Assembly: GCA_015501585.1 (NCBI GenBank)
Contig: JADNRY010000023.1
Coordinates: forward strand, 186,001-250,000
Direction of reading: 5' to 3'
Source of the DNA: Rhodocollybia butyracea
Taxonomy: Eukaryota > Basidiomycota > Agaricomycetes > Agaricales > Omphalotaceae
DNA length: 64,000 nucleotides
The stretch's first letter is position 1. Every line of letters begins with the position of its first letter. The position numbers and the translations under genes were made by a program. Below the pieces are notes generated by a model. That model had not been told where the DNA came from and ran no database searches. It saw only the letters and a program-made list of their open reading frames with translations. Of this stretch, positions 1 through 11,240 are shown one piece after another.

Positions 1-174
1 AGAGGATATAGAGGACTCAAAGTGTGTTCTACAGGGGAGTTCCCCGGGGGTGTTGGGGACGAAGGACTGCCGTATGACTGTTCTTCTACTTTGCATTCGA
101 CAGCGTCTTGATCTTCCGGTTCGGAACTGTTGTAGTATTTGAGCGAATAACTTATCTATTATACAGTGAACAAC

Positions 175-1036
175 TTACACGAGACGTTGTTTGCCGTCCG
201 GTCCCATTTCGACTTTGGGGGGTACTCTGAAGTTTGTGAGTCGAAATATCTGTGGTGGCATATAGAGCCCCATGATATCGGGGCGAGATGAAGGCCTCTG
301 CGTAACATAATCAGTGAAGACTATCCCACCGCGGTGGAGGCTTGATGCGGACCTTGAGTCTTCCGTTACGAATATCTTCTGAAGTGTAGTACGAGATGAG
401 GTGGAGATCTGACCCTTCGATGGTAACCGTTATAGTCTTGAATCAAAATTGAGCAGAGCCCACAATCGCGCAACGTCTGACACATACCTTTTTGATGAGA
501 CCATTAGGCTTGAAAGTACCCTGGTCACCCCCACTCTGCGCGCTTGAGCTTCCTTTGTATCCTGAGGAAAGGCCAGGTGAGTTTCGGTGGACAGGAACAT
601 TTCTTGATTCATCGCCGGTGTATGTTTTCTTTTGACTTCCTCGGCTGCTGGCACGTTCATTTATCTCGCGGTAGACCTACAATGAACAACTATATCAGGT
701 CTGTAAGGCTCGTACGGTCTACCGTACTGACCAAAAAATTTCCGACGATACGAGAAGGAGACCAGAGAAGACCATCTAAAGAACAATCAACGAGATTATA
801 ACAATGCTAATTTGTACGAGGCTACCGGTCCACCGTTTGATTCCGCTTTCCTCGACGCTGAAAATGAAAACAGCGCCGCTTTTGATCATGGAGCGTCGCT
901 CAGTGTCGTTGAGACGACGTGTTATCCGAGGAATGACCCCTTGTCGCGCTGCATGAATCAGGCGTAACGCATTCACCGTTGTTTCAACATAGCCGTGGAA
1001 GGGAGGGACGTCTGGGGAACAAGAGTTGCTCGTCAT
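175..1036 (-). CDS. WOPR-domain (Gti1/Pac2 family) transcription factor, five exons
   Basis: Exons read 1036-826, 775-732, 676-488, 436-353 and 297-175. Every junction is GT-AG, and the joined frame is exactly 217 codons (216 aa). The N-terminal WOPR half shows FHGYVETTVNALRL, RRLNDTERRSMIKSG, FSVEESGIKRWTDG and LWSPSRIVGNFLVYRE. The second half shows KPNGLIKKTITV and LHLISYYTSEDI. Known for the family: WOPR proteins (Wor1, Ryp1, Pac2, Gti1) bind DNA in the nucleus and switch morphology or development. The protein is short because it stops soon after the WOPR domain, without the long low-complexity tail many relatives have. The start at 1036 is the first ATG before the domain; an in-frame TTG lies 33 nt upstream. 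No target can be inferred from the sequence. Confidence 0.9.
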
Positions 1037-1875
1037 TGTAGTGCGTTTAAGTTTGAGGTTGTTGGACAATCGAGAGGTTGTGGTGAGAGTTTATAGAGGA
1101 CGGCTGAGCTTTGCTTTATGCAGTGCTTTTCATAATCAAGAATCCAATCTCGACATGCATCGATCCGGACTTGGCCCTTGCTGCCTAGATGAGCACGGTG
1201 GATTCCACCGGCGTCGGATTGAGTTCCAAGGGATAAATAACGTTACCGAAGCGAGGCTTACCTGACATGTAACGCCACTTCTCACTCTTCGCAGGATCCT
1301 TCCTCGAGGTATCTGGGTTGATGAAAAAACGAACGCCTAAGCAAGTGTTTCCATTGAGTATCACGAGTTTCCATAGATGCCGACTCCGTGCAGGACAATC
1401 GGAGATCCTGAGCCTAGTTTCCATTTCCTTACAATCACCCGCAGTTTCTATCACAAACTTAACCTTCAAGCAGCGAACCTGCGCGCTCCTCCTGCCGTGG
1501 AGCGGCTTGGGCACTCTCGTTCAGGTCCAATTCAAGTTGATTTAACAAGTGCTGTCTCTTTCTTACTACGGTCTCACATTGCTCTTATTACCCAAGGGAT
1601 TCCCTAATTAAAGCGTGTCAGAGTTAACTTCTACAAGGGCATTCCGATGGACCGGTATATGCAATTGCAAACCTTAAAACCTCCTGGTGGTGATCGACAT
1701 TCAACAAGGTATGCAGATTTCCATTAACAGTTTGAACTTCGGGGTATGTGAATAGTTACAAGAGACGGTTAAGGGACCTGCGTCTTTACATGTAGGGCGC
1801 CAGAGAGGCAAACGACAAATACTGTGGAATTTTTCGTCCCAGAAGAAAAATCCTTATCATTCATTTCAGTTATTT
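1037..1875. other. Intergenic stretch with one weak minus-strand ORF
   Basis: This is the gap between the WOPR gene start and the F-box gene end. A minus-strand open frame at about 1185-1524 contains ISDCPARSRHLWKLVI and KSEKWRYMSGKPRFG, and a GTAAG donor-like site follows RYMSG. I recognise no family and found no convincing start codon. It may be a leftover exon or chance. The rest is presumably WOPR promoter and F-box 3' flank. Confidence 0.3.
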
Positions 1876-4125
1876 CTATTGCACCTGATACTCAGTCAAA
1901 AAAAGAACACAACAGAGCATAAACACTAACAAGGGGGTTTGATTTTTAGCAATAAATCCACCTCCATACCCAAGAACTTTAGGAGGTGTGCTTGTCTCTC
2001 TCCAGTGGCCTACAAGGTTGTGATCGTGTATATATCCTCTAAACAGCCATCGACCGAGTTCTGAACGCGCTGGATCCCGCTGTAAAAACAATATTCGAGT
2101 ATAGCTCCTCAGATAGTGGAGGAAGCTCACGGGAGTACGGAGTAGCGCGATAAAACCATCCCAGAGCCTTACTCTACCAACAAAAAGGTAATGTCCCCAA
2201 GCTGCGCCATGTTCTTCAGAGGTCTACAAGCCGTTAATTCAGCACTTCGAAAGATGGTTGAATGCTGTACCGACCTTCCCTGTGATGAGAATATCATTCA
2301 CCCGTCGTGCATCTTCAGGATAGGAGTTTTCACCTCCCGATTTGTTTTTCACTGGATACGGTATTCAGTCGGCATTCTCCATCAGGAAGGAATCGGAGAT
2401 CCAACCCATTTCTCTCAAGGCCTCGGGAACGAGTGTCTGATAGCGCACACTTCGTTGCGCTCTAGGGTCGTAAACCTCGATTTCATTCTGGATACAGTTG
2501 TAACCTAACGAACGAGAAAGTGAAATGTTGAAGACTCACCTCAAACTCAATTATTTTCAATCCCTGAGGAAGCCACGCGTTCAGTACGTCGTCCCCACCT
2601 AGGCAATCCTTCCCCGGCGTTAGAGGGATGTCTGGATTTAAGCAGTGATGCTCTTGCAAAGCAAAATACAATGGATGTCGATACAGAGCGATCGTCTCTG
2701 AGGGAGTACGATCAGGATCTAAAACCAACGCTCTATGTGCCTCTAAACTCGTTTGCTATGCAAAGATATATATTAAGCCCAATACCAATAAACCGATCAA
2801 ACCAAGCGCGTACCACGAAGAAGCCTTCCCAAAGTCCTGTCAGAGTGCCTCGCTCATAAGCCAGATGATTCGAGTGAATAGAGGCTGCACAAGCATCAGA
2901 GCATATCACAGACCTGTACCAATCCGTGTCATAGCGTCGAGATCCAGTTAGAGGCGGAGCAAATGACCCTTCTTCGTGGTCAGAAGCCAATATTTGCTCT
3001 CTGAAGCAACAGGATAAAGTGAGAGAAGCGTGTATAGGCGCTTGAATCTGGACCTCATGAAAGTTCAAGACATCTAATTGCGTAGGACCGGGGTTTGGAG
3101 CACTTTCTCTATCCAACGGAAGGGCAGATATAGCGCTACGATCAAAACCGGTAATTTCTCGGATGGTTTCCAAACGGATAGTCCATACAAGAAGTGATGC
3201 TTGACTCAGCAAGGGGGTAGCAAGACTCAATTTCTTGGAGTAGTGGTTTACTTGGGCGATGGGGGTAGACGGTGTTGATGACCAAGCCCCTTGCGATGCC
3301 TTTGCAGGATGCAAATGAGATTCATATCCCATTAGACTGGGATACTATGATGATGTTAGAGAACCTTTTGCGTAATCATCTCCACGATACGTACACGGAA
3401 ATTTGCCGCAACGAAAATTTGCAAGACGTGACAAACCAAAGAATCGCGAACATGGGAGTTTTCAATACGAACATCGTCTAGGATAATTTTGAGAGAATAT
3501 ACTCTTAGTAAGGTGTAGCTCACCGACCTCTGGAGAACGCCATCCACCATAGCCATAGTAAAAGAGACGTCCTTTCCGTATCTTTGAACCAATTTGAAGG
3601 CGAATTTGAATCTGCTGCGAATCGAAGACAAGTTTCCCGCTTGAGAAACCCATAGAGATGAGCCCATTCGATAAGCTGCCGTTCGTTTCTTCCGTCGTTT
3701 TCGAGCATCCTGAGGAGGTTAAACATTTAGCTTTAGTGTATAGACAACGCTTACATTAAATAACATGTCCAGAGATCTTCCATATTACACTCTCGTCGAC
3801 GAATCTGCTTCAACGTAAGAATTCGCTTTTTGAATTCTTGCGCTACAGCCCGGGTTGTAAGTGATTCTTGTCCTAGACGGCGCAGAGGTGCCTGGTAGTC
3901 AAATTTGAAGCAGAAAAGACGAGCATATAAGCTGGGATTATTGTCGAAGCGAATCGCAATATTTAGTGAGCGACAAACACTACAGAGATTGGTGATATCG
4001 GAGGGAGGACCAAGAAAAGAGTCTTCCCTTGCGTTCGCGTAAAACGCAATTCGTTCCCAAAGCTCAAGAGGTATGTTTTCGGCTATGGAGGGCTTGGTAG
4101 GGGACGCTTGGACCGAGGCAGACAT
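1876..4125 (-). CDS. F-box domain protein, seven exons, 652 residues
   Basis: Exons read 4125-3755, 3709-3528, 3477-3395, 3344-2786, 2742-2540, 2487-2275 and 2223-1876. All junctions are GT-AG and the total is 653 codons. The N-terminus carries an F-box-like segment at about residues 18-45, beginning NIPLELWERIAFYAN and followed by LCSVCRSLN. The C-terminal half has GLWEGFFVVRAWF, EIEVYDPRAQRSVRY, EEHGAAWGHYLFVGRVRLWDG and WLFRGYIHDHNLVGHWRE, a pattern of conserved Trp/Gly motifs found in many agaricomycete F-box proteins. Known: F-box proteins link substrates to SCF ubiquitin ligases through Skp1. Inferred: the C-terminal beta-rich part recognises an unknown partner. Substrate is unknown. 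The last residues, after GGGFIAKN, are hydrophobic and may reflect a missed intron near the end. Confidence 0.85.
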
Positions 4126-5484
4126 AAGGAGGCTGCAATCTTGAAAAGGAAGGCAGTGGCAGCGTCGAATTCGTATTTATGCATTCATAGGCCAGGCCAG
4201 AACCGTTATATAGTTCATGATCGCCGTTCGCCAAGATGATCGCATCTGTCAAGAACGAGTTACGGAAGGCGGAGAGGTTGAAAAACTCGAAAGAAAGAAG
4301 TCCCGAAGAAGTTCTGTGAACGACATACGGAAAACCTCACCATACTACGAACAAAAGATGCTGGGAGTATATCGCAAGAACCGGCAGGCATTGAATGATC
4401 ACCTGATAGTATTTATTGTACAAAGGGCAATCATTATGATTATCCAGTCGTCCCTCAAAACTCAGCGGCGTAGCGCTCATGAGTACGAACACAACGACGC
4501 CCGTTACATACAGTTTCAACTTGTGTGCAGGGCCGGGTAGACTCGCTGTTCCTCGGCGGAGTCGAGTAAGCATCAAGTACAAATCTAAGTATAGTACTAC
4601 TTATATCGCATAAAATGAATGTCGGTTGTCGAATCCTGGTTGAGTATAGTTTCTATTTTCGTACCCATGTTATAGTGTACACTTGACGGATGGCATTCCA
4701 AAGTAGACTGGCTCGGGAGGCAAACGGGAAGCTTGGTGATCGGCGACCTTCAAGTTTGTCCAGAGAATCAGAATGTCTCTTCCTTTTTGACTGCAGCCTG
4801 GAACAACCAGCTACTACGTAGTGTACCTAGACCTCCTCCCTTTTAATTAATACGGTATAATGTAAATATTATTACATATATACTACCCTATACACTGATG
4901 TCCAGTGATGTCCCCAAGACTTTGTATGTACGTATCAAGTATCTATCAACAATCTCCATCATCTCAGATGCTCCAACAGAATGGAAGTAGAATGAATCAC
5001 GGGAACCTGGCCTCGACCAGCACTATGGCGGCTGCGCGAATGGGGAAAATTAGCGCCCATCACAAGTATAATGAACAAACCGTGTGGGCAGGAGCCAAGT
5101 TCCAGTTTCCCCAAAAAATCTCGATTGAGTTTCTTCATGATGCATCATAGATCTTGAATATTAATGAAGTGTATCAAAAGTTAGATACAGACATCGAACA
5201 TAAGCATGTACCTGAATACATATGCGCCTATAGGTTTCGCTAGGTAACCTTCTATATGAAAAATTATTGATCGAGAGCTTGAACAACTGTAAAAGCTGCG
5301 CGCAAGCAATTGAGAGTCGAGGAGGAGGAGTTTCCAGATATGGTGGGATAAGGTATTTAGAGATCAAAACAAACGCAAGTTTCAGAATGGATCGATCCGA
5401 TAAGGCATGCTCAACACCTGCATACTGGTGTTTTTGAATTTCATGCAAGTACTTCATACTATACACGGACCGTGCTTTATCATA
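4126..5484. other. Intergenic stretch, no gene supported
   Basis: This 1.36 kb lies between the start of the F-box gene and the end of the aldo-keto reductase gene. Several open frames of 60-107 codons occur on both strands (for example about 4217-4540 plus and 5161-5466 minus). None shows a family motif, a splice-consistent extension or a convincing start. It probably holds the F-box promoter and reductase 3' flank. Confidence 0.5.
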
Positions 5485-6887
5485 TTAATCACATTCGGTA
5501 GGATCCCAGTCAGTAACGAGAGCTAAAAGTAGAACACATCAACCGAAGGTAACCGTATACAAATCGAGCTGCTTACCTTCATCCAGATCATCAAGACGCT
5601 GCATATCTGTGTCTTGCAATTCAAAGTCAAAAATCTGAGAGTTAGAAACTACCCTCTTCTGGGAAGATGTTTTAGGGATCGCTACATATCCCTATTTTCA
5701 CCTTAAGGAGATCATAGCTGAAGAACGACTGGGTAAAAGTACCTTTTGTAGGGAATAGCGAAGTAATATATGGGCCGGATCTTTGTTATATTTTTGCGAT
5801 AGATCCACGATAGTCGGATGCTTGAACCGGAGTCCACGAACCAGAGGGGCCCACGCCTGTTGAAATGAAGTAGGCACTCATGAAACACGAAAATTTCATA
5901 CCTCGAGTGTAATTCCATTTCCTTGACTGAACTTTACGATGGAATTTCGGGTTTGGAACGGATGTAAATCGATCTAGTGATCCATTTTTACGATGAGCAA
6001 AGATTCAGCAGTAAAATGGGTTACGCCGGATACGTACCTGATGAACTGAAGGTATAGGGAAACCTTGTTTCGTCGAGTAATCCACGATTTCTTGTAAATG
6101 TCTAACGCCAAATGTGCTAACTCCAATACTTTTCAGCTTCCCAGCTTTTTGTGCTTCGCAGATTGCGCGCCAGCTCTCAAGTCGAGGATTTTTTCCACCA
6201 ATGGGGCCATGTATGAGATACAAGTCGATATATCCCAAACCACATTCATCGACTGACTTTTGGATTGAACGAGTGACACCTTCATATCCGTTGTTGTATT
6301 TCTGAAATCCAAATCAAAACATGAGGTGATAAAACGCAGTTCTAAACTCGCCAATTTTGAAGTATAGAATATCTTGGAACGGGGAACATCGTGTTTGCGA
6401 CAAAAGTCCAAAATAGCTTGACCGCATTCTTTTTCATTTTCGTACCATTCTGAAACGACTGATATGAGCAGATAACGAAGTGTTATCGGAAAACTTACCG
6501 GCGGAGTCCTAGAATCGGAAAGATGAACCGAGAGAAATATTAATGGATAGAGGATAACAGATGCACAGAATCTTACGATGTGGCGATAGCCGGCCTTGTA
6601 AAGACATGAGTACCAGGGCAACCAATACGGGGAAGTGAACGTTACCTCTAGAGCCCAATTTACCGCGTTGTATGCATCCTGTCCATCCAGCTCATATGTT
6701 CCTATTTCAAAGTTCCGTATATGAAATAGAGCTTGCATAACACGATGCTGAACTTACCAAAGCCTAGGATGGGTATTTGTGCACCGTCCCGGAGCTAGAA
6801 AGCGTTTAATCAGTTATGATCACATTGGTCGTGGAATGCATTCAGTCTTACAGTTGTAGTAGATTGCAAGGTCAAAGGATTGGACAT
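5485..6887 (-). CDS. Aldo-keto reductase, multi-exon, about 285 residues
   Basis: Splicing short introns from the ATG at 6887 gives MSNPLTLQSTTT, then LRDGAQIPILGFGTYELDG, AGYRHIDSAEWYENE, SKIFYTSKL, YIDLYLIHGP, LKSIGVSTFGV, DLHPFQTRN, AWAPLV and GYVAIPKTS, ending ALVTDWDPTECD. The catalytic tetrad of aldo-keto reductases is visible: Asp in DSA, Tyr in EWYEN, Lys in TSK and His in LIHGP. The IPK segment of the NADPH-binding C-terminal part is present. Length matches the short fungal AKR type. Expected role: cytosolic NADPH-dependent reduction of aldehydes or ketones; the substrate cannot be told. Neighbouring genes are unrelated, so no cluster is suggested. Confidence 0.92.
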
Positions 6888-7848
6888 TGAATTGAAAGAT
6901 CCAGAGTTTATCCTGGAGCAGGCTGCAGAAACTAGTGGGATAAGAGCGGAGTAAAAAGAAAATCGATGCGATTTTTGTGATGAGGTGATGGCGGCCCGAG
7001 AAATTCCGGCAGCAATATACTTTTTGAGTATGGGAATTTGAGGTTTTCGGCTGGCACAGCGACAGAAATTTCATTAGGCACTACGGGACAAGATCATTCA
7101 TTCTTAGCTGAACGGGTGCAATCCGAATTGAGCCCCTCGAGGCTCCTCGGTATTGAGGGTATTTGTTTGCATTTTTTACGCTCGGGGCCGCTAGATACGG
7201 AAAGTTGACGAATTTTCGTATCTGTAAATGCATCGACACCGTCATAGTAATATGTCAAGCAAACTGTAAGTAAGATCGCTTAAACGAACTGCCGCGGTTC
7301 CAAGTCAAAAGATGTGAGAGATCGTTGGGGTTTCCCCACTTAAAGCATGGTATGGTGACTACTACTAAAGAGATTCAATCTAAACTATTTTGCTACGATG
7401 CCACAGGCTTGTTGCCCGGACTGGACCCACCTTCAGGACATGGGACATCATTCAGATTGGACACTGGTCTGGGAGCCTGTCTTTCCCTAAGTGCAAAGTG
7501 GAAGACGCCACTCGGAATATGTTCGTTGCTTGGCATATTTATTTCAAAAGTTGAAAGTGCGAGCTTGACGAAAGCGTTGCCACTACAGAGAAACCGCGGA
7601 GTGCTCTATCACTTATAACCAGAGATTAATTCATTCCGGCAACTAGATCCTAGGTGGTAAGTACGTGATGTCGAGCTCCATTCTTTGGAAGAAAGTATCT
7701 AGATATCTATGCCTCGCAACGTATCACTCTTTTGTGTGAATACTTATTGTCACAATTGTGGCTGAGAAAGCGCGCGCTACGCGGATCGATCGGAGCTTCA
7801 CTTTTGACGCCGAAACCTGTGCTCAGTTCTTCCGACATTCTTCCTTGA
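6888..7848. other. Divergent intergenic region
   Basis: This 960 bp separates the divergently transcribed aldo-keto reductase (minus) and the heat shock factor binding protein (plus), so it should contain both promoters. An open frame at 7325-7618 (plus) shows no family motif. I see no clear TATA box for either gene. Confidence 0.4.
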
Positions 7849-8337
7849 ATGGATTCCACTTCCGCTTCCACTGCTCAACCGCTCAAAGTCACACCAGCAA
7901 CGCCAGCTAAACATGGAACCGAGAATGAAACAGGAGATAATACACCTCTGGCGAGAAAGGCAACCGTCACTCAAAAAGCTACAATGGGACTAAATAACAT
8001 CTCAAGTCCTCACGAATTAACGGCATTCGTCTGTGCTTTTTCCGTGCTTCTAGAATGAAATCTCTGATCTAACCCTAGGTCGAAACGCTTTTGGAACAGC
8101 TTGATACCAAGTTTGACGAGATGTCGTCTCAGATTCTGGACAGAAGTACGTTCAGGAGTTCATCTGGCAAATCGTTTGCTTATTCAGGTATTTTTAGTGA
8201 CCCAAATGTCTACACGAGTTGACGCTCTTGAGGCTTCAATACAAGATATTATCAACGGAGATCTCAGCGTCCCGCAGTCACCTTCTCCAAACCCAGGAAC
8301 TCCGGGTGGCATGCGGAGAACTGAGAGTGGACTATGA
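7849..8337 (+). CDS. Heat shock factor binding protein 1 (HSBP1) family
   Basis: Exons 7849-8028, 8079-8145 and 8198-8337 join into 129 codons (128 aa). After a Ser/Thr/Ala-rich lead of about 50 residues comes the HSBP1 coiled-coil: SPHELTAFVETLLEQL, DTKFDEMSSQILDRM and TQMSTRVDALEASI, then a Pro/Ser/Gly-rich tail. The heptad pattern of hydrophobic residues across about residues 54-95 is clear. Known: HSBP1 forms a coiled-coil oligomer, binds the trimerisation region of heat shock factor and damps its activity in the nucleus. A small heat shock protein gene with heat shock elements lies 12 kb away, but no direct link is implied. Confidence 0.92.
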
Positions 8338-8850
8338 ACATACTTGGTATTCTCAGTTTGATCCGACTAATCTTTGTGGAGGTGAGCAATAATTGCCTCT
8401 CTAGAGTCTACTTCTTGATACCGTCTTATGTGCCAGGGATGTATTTTTACTTTGAGAATAATTTTTTACATTCATGTGAACCCGTGAATAGCGAACAACC
8501 TTACCCCTGTACGATAGAACACATATGTGATTGTGTGTAGATTCAATCGATGCCAGTTCACCGTCGATGATCAGCCACGAGCAATGTCTAATCTTGCGTG
8601 TTCCAGTGAAGAATTCCTCACGATCGTCCTACTTGATAAGGTTCTTGGAATATTCACTTCATATGATCCCCGTGAGCGTTCATGTACCCGAGAATCCTCT
8701 AGTCCATAGAGTACCACGTCCATTCTGTCAAAAGATCATTTGCACTGAAGCCCCGTTGTTGACAAGTAGTAGGGACAATATATTATTGAGCAACCAATGT
8801 ATTTTATTTCAATAAATTTTTTCGTAATCGCCTACTTTCGTGTAAGCAGA
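8338..8850. other. Convergent 3' flanks, no gene seen
   Basis: The stretch lies between two gene ends facing each other. Only short unsupported open frames occur. It should hold two 3' UTRs and terminators; AATAAA-like sequence occurs near 8811 on the plus strand. Confidence 0.4.
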
Positions 8851-10807
8851 CTACATTCTAGGTATACATTTGGGCTGTGGGTCTCTCTTGCTGTCGTTAT
8901 TTTCTCGAACTCGGAACGGCCATGTCGGGAGGTAGCAGATTTCCTAGGACCAAACAATGAGACTCAACACAGGGAACAGAGTACAACAAATGCACCTCGA
9001 ATCCACATTCAGGTCGGCATTTCAACCACACGCTCCAGTCTAGCCATTTCATGAGGAAATTGATACGCTCTCTCCACGACCCTATGAGTGCGTTAATCTT
9101 GCCGTCCTTATCTTCAATCGTCGAAGGCTTGTACAAGTCCTGGTCTAGTCCATTCATAACACCATCTACCCACATTCCCGTCACGACCCGACAAATTTCC
9201 CGGGTGGTTTGTTCAACACCTCCCAGGACGAGCTGTTCTGAGGTAGATAGGTGAGAATGAATAGCAGAGGTTGCAATATAGTCCGTATAGATCGTAGAGC
9301 AGAGTTTATACACTGGAGTGAACCATTCGGCCGAGGCGTCTTCGTCCGATGGTTTGACGGTGGCCAACATGTAAGGCTGAACCATCGCGGCAAGGTGGGA
9401 ATGAACTTTCTTCGCGAGATTCTCGTTTTCCGAAGCCGAATCGGCAGGTGTAGTGGAATTCAAGATGTACTGAACCATTTCCAATCGGCCAGAGAAACGT
9501 TTGACGATAAGCTGAATTAATGTTGCCCAGTCGACTCCACTACCGAAATAGGAATCTGCTATTGAAGCATTGATTCTGTTGACAACGGCTAGGACATCTT
9601 GAGGAGAAATACCCAAAAGCCGATGTTCAATCCGTTCTTTGCCAAATCGCTCCTCAACTAGACTTGGTACGAGTTGAGTGTCGTAGAAGGAGATTAATTG
9701 CGTCAGATCAAGCTGGATACGAGTGTCACCAGGAAAATAATTATGCCAACTGATTGCGCTCTTTCAAACTGACTGAAGATGATACAAAACCAAAACTCAC
9801 CTTCCAGTAATGAACGCGTCTCCCACTGGTGAGTCTGGCGTGGAGGAATTATGGCGATCGTTGCTGTGAGGACGATGTTCAGAGTCGTCATATGGGGGAT
9901 AAGATTCCGGAGGTGGCCTTGGTTGATCTGGGCGTCCTGGACGTGCACGTATTGACTTTCGCAAATTGACGGCTGCGACTTCGACTCCTTTAGCGAAATC
10001 ACAAAGCATGATTTCGCTAAGCGTTAGTAGAACTGTGAAACAGCGAGACTGTTTTGTAAAATTAAAAGAGACTTACAAGTCCATTTCCATCCTTGCAAAA
10101 GAGTTAGCGCCAACAGTACCAAATCCTGGAACTAGACATACCTGACGAATCCATCTACATTCAAGCCCTTTGCCCACTCACACAGAGTATTAATCCTCTC
10201 CTTTTCATCACGATACTTCTCCGGTATGACTGCTCCATAGGCAAGAATATCCTGAGAGTCCATTGACCCGTCGCGCATTTTGGCTGCGGAACTTCCGTCG
10301 AAATAGAGAAGCTTCAGAGGGCGTACAACGGTGACAGTGAGCATCCAACATCCTGAGTCCGTATTCAAGTCCCGGCAAAAGATGAGGGAATGCTCAGGGT
10401 CTGTGGCTAGCCACTCCGGAGTAGTGGGCGTGTTTGAATCGGATCGTCCATGATAGAACACGTTGCCGGGACGTACTAGTGCAGGTACTATAGTATGGCC
10501 TTAGTGAACATATGTGTGAGCAGAGCACCATTGACATAGGAACAGATTGATGCATACCATTGCGATATCGCGTATTAGGCCAGTGTTGCATGAGCGAATT
10601 GATAGTTTCAAAAATGAGATTTCCAGTGGCATTTACGCTCGGTGGGACACTGATATCCCAATTATCAGCCGCCTCATACCCTGGGCTAAGATTGGCTGTG
10701 GCATCCCAATCGTGCTGACTCGAAGCATGTAAGGGAATTTGAATAGCGCCTAGAAGGAGAAATAGCGAAAACACGAAGACGCTCAGCTGCACACGAGAGA
10801 AAAGCAT
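8851..10807 (-). CDS. Conserved basidiomycete secreted/type II membrane protein of unknown function
   Basis: The ATG at 10807 starts MLFSRVQLSVFVFSLFLLLG, a signal peptide or membrane anchor. Spliced exons then give NTRYRNGHTIVPALVRPG, VFYHGRSDSNTPTTPEWLA, PEHSLIFCRDLN, CWMLTVTVVRPLKLLYFDG, SSAAKMRDGSMDSQDILAYG, LCEWAKGLNVDGFVRMEM, IMLCDFAKGVEV, SWHNYFPGDTRIQLDL, QLVPSLVEERFG and a helical C-terminal part ending EEICYLPTWPF plus a short polar tail. I recognise the pattern as a widespread uncharacterised family in mushroom genomes, without a known activity. Cysteine pairs (FCRD/CWML; CRPECGFEEICY) suggest an extracytoplasmic fold. Earlier start codons exist only as TTG. Confidence 0.8.
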
Positions 10808-11240
10808 CAAGGAGAACAGAGTCAACTCAATCAAGCCTTATCTTTCGATTTGAATATCCGCAGTTACATTCAAGGTACGCAACCAGGCGCGCGCTCCACC
10901 TTGCACTACGTGCTAAATTGAAAGTAATGCTGATATGTCTAGTGGTCTGAACTGGGTAGTTAAATATCCAAAGCGCCGAATGAATTTCGGCGCTAAATCA
11001 AGAGGAGGCTAAACATTTTGATTAAGAATCCCAAGCAATCTCTGCTGCCTGAAGGCAGGCAGCAGACCTACAGGAATAAGTGTCGGTTCTACAGTCTGAT
11101 TTTTTATGCCGTGACCTCTTGACGATAGAACGGCCAAATACCCCGTAACATGAATCAACTAAGACGACTTTCTGCATTCGCTTAACCCCAATACGCCAAC
11201 CTATCCTTCTTACCCAAAATGTGTTGGCATGAACGATTTC
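10808..11240. other. Short intergenic stretch
   Basis: This is the upstream flank of the secreted-protein gene and the 3' flank of the rvt pseudogene. I see no open frame or repeat beyond a short inverted pair, CTGCCTGAAGGCAGGCAG, near 11044. Confidence 0.4.

Noticed and set aside
8897..9616. Separate 239-residue gene ending VPSSRK
   Set aside because: It is an internal exon of the secreted-protein gene; a clean intron leads to EEICYLPTWPF and a stop at 8851.
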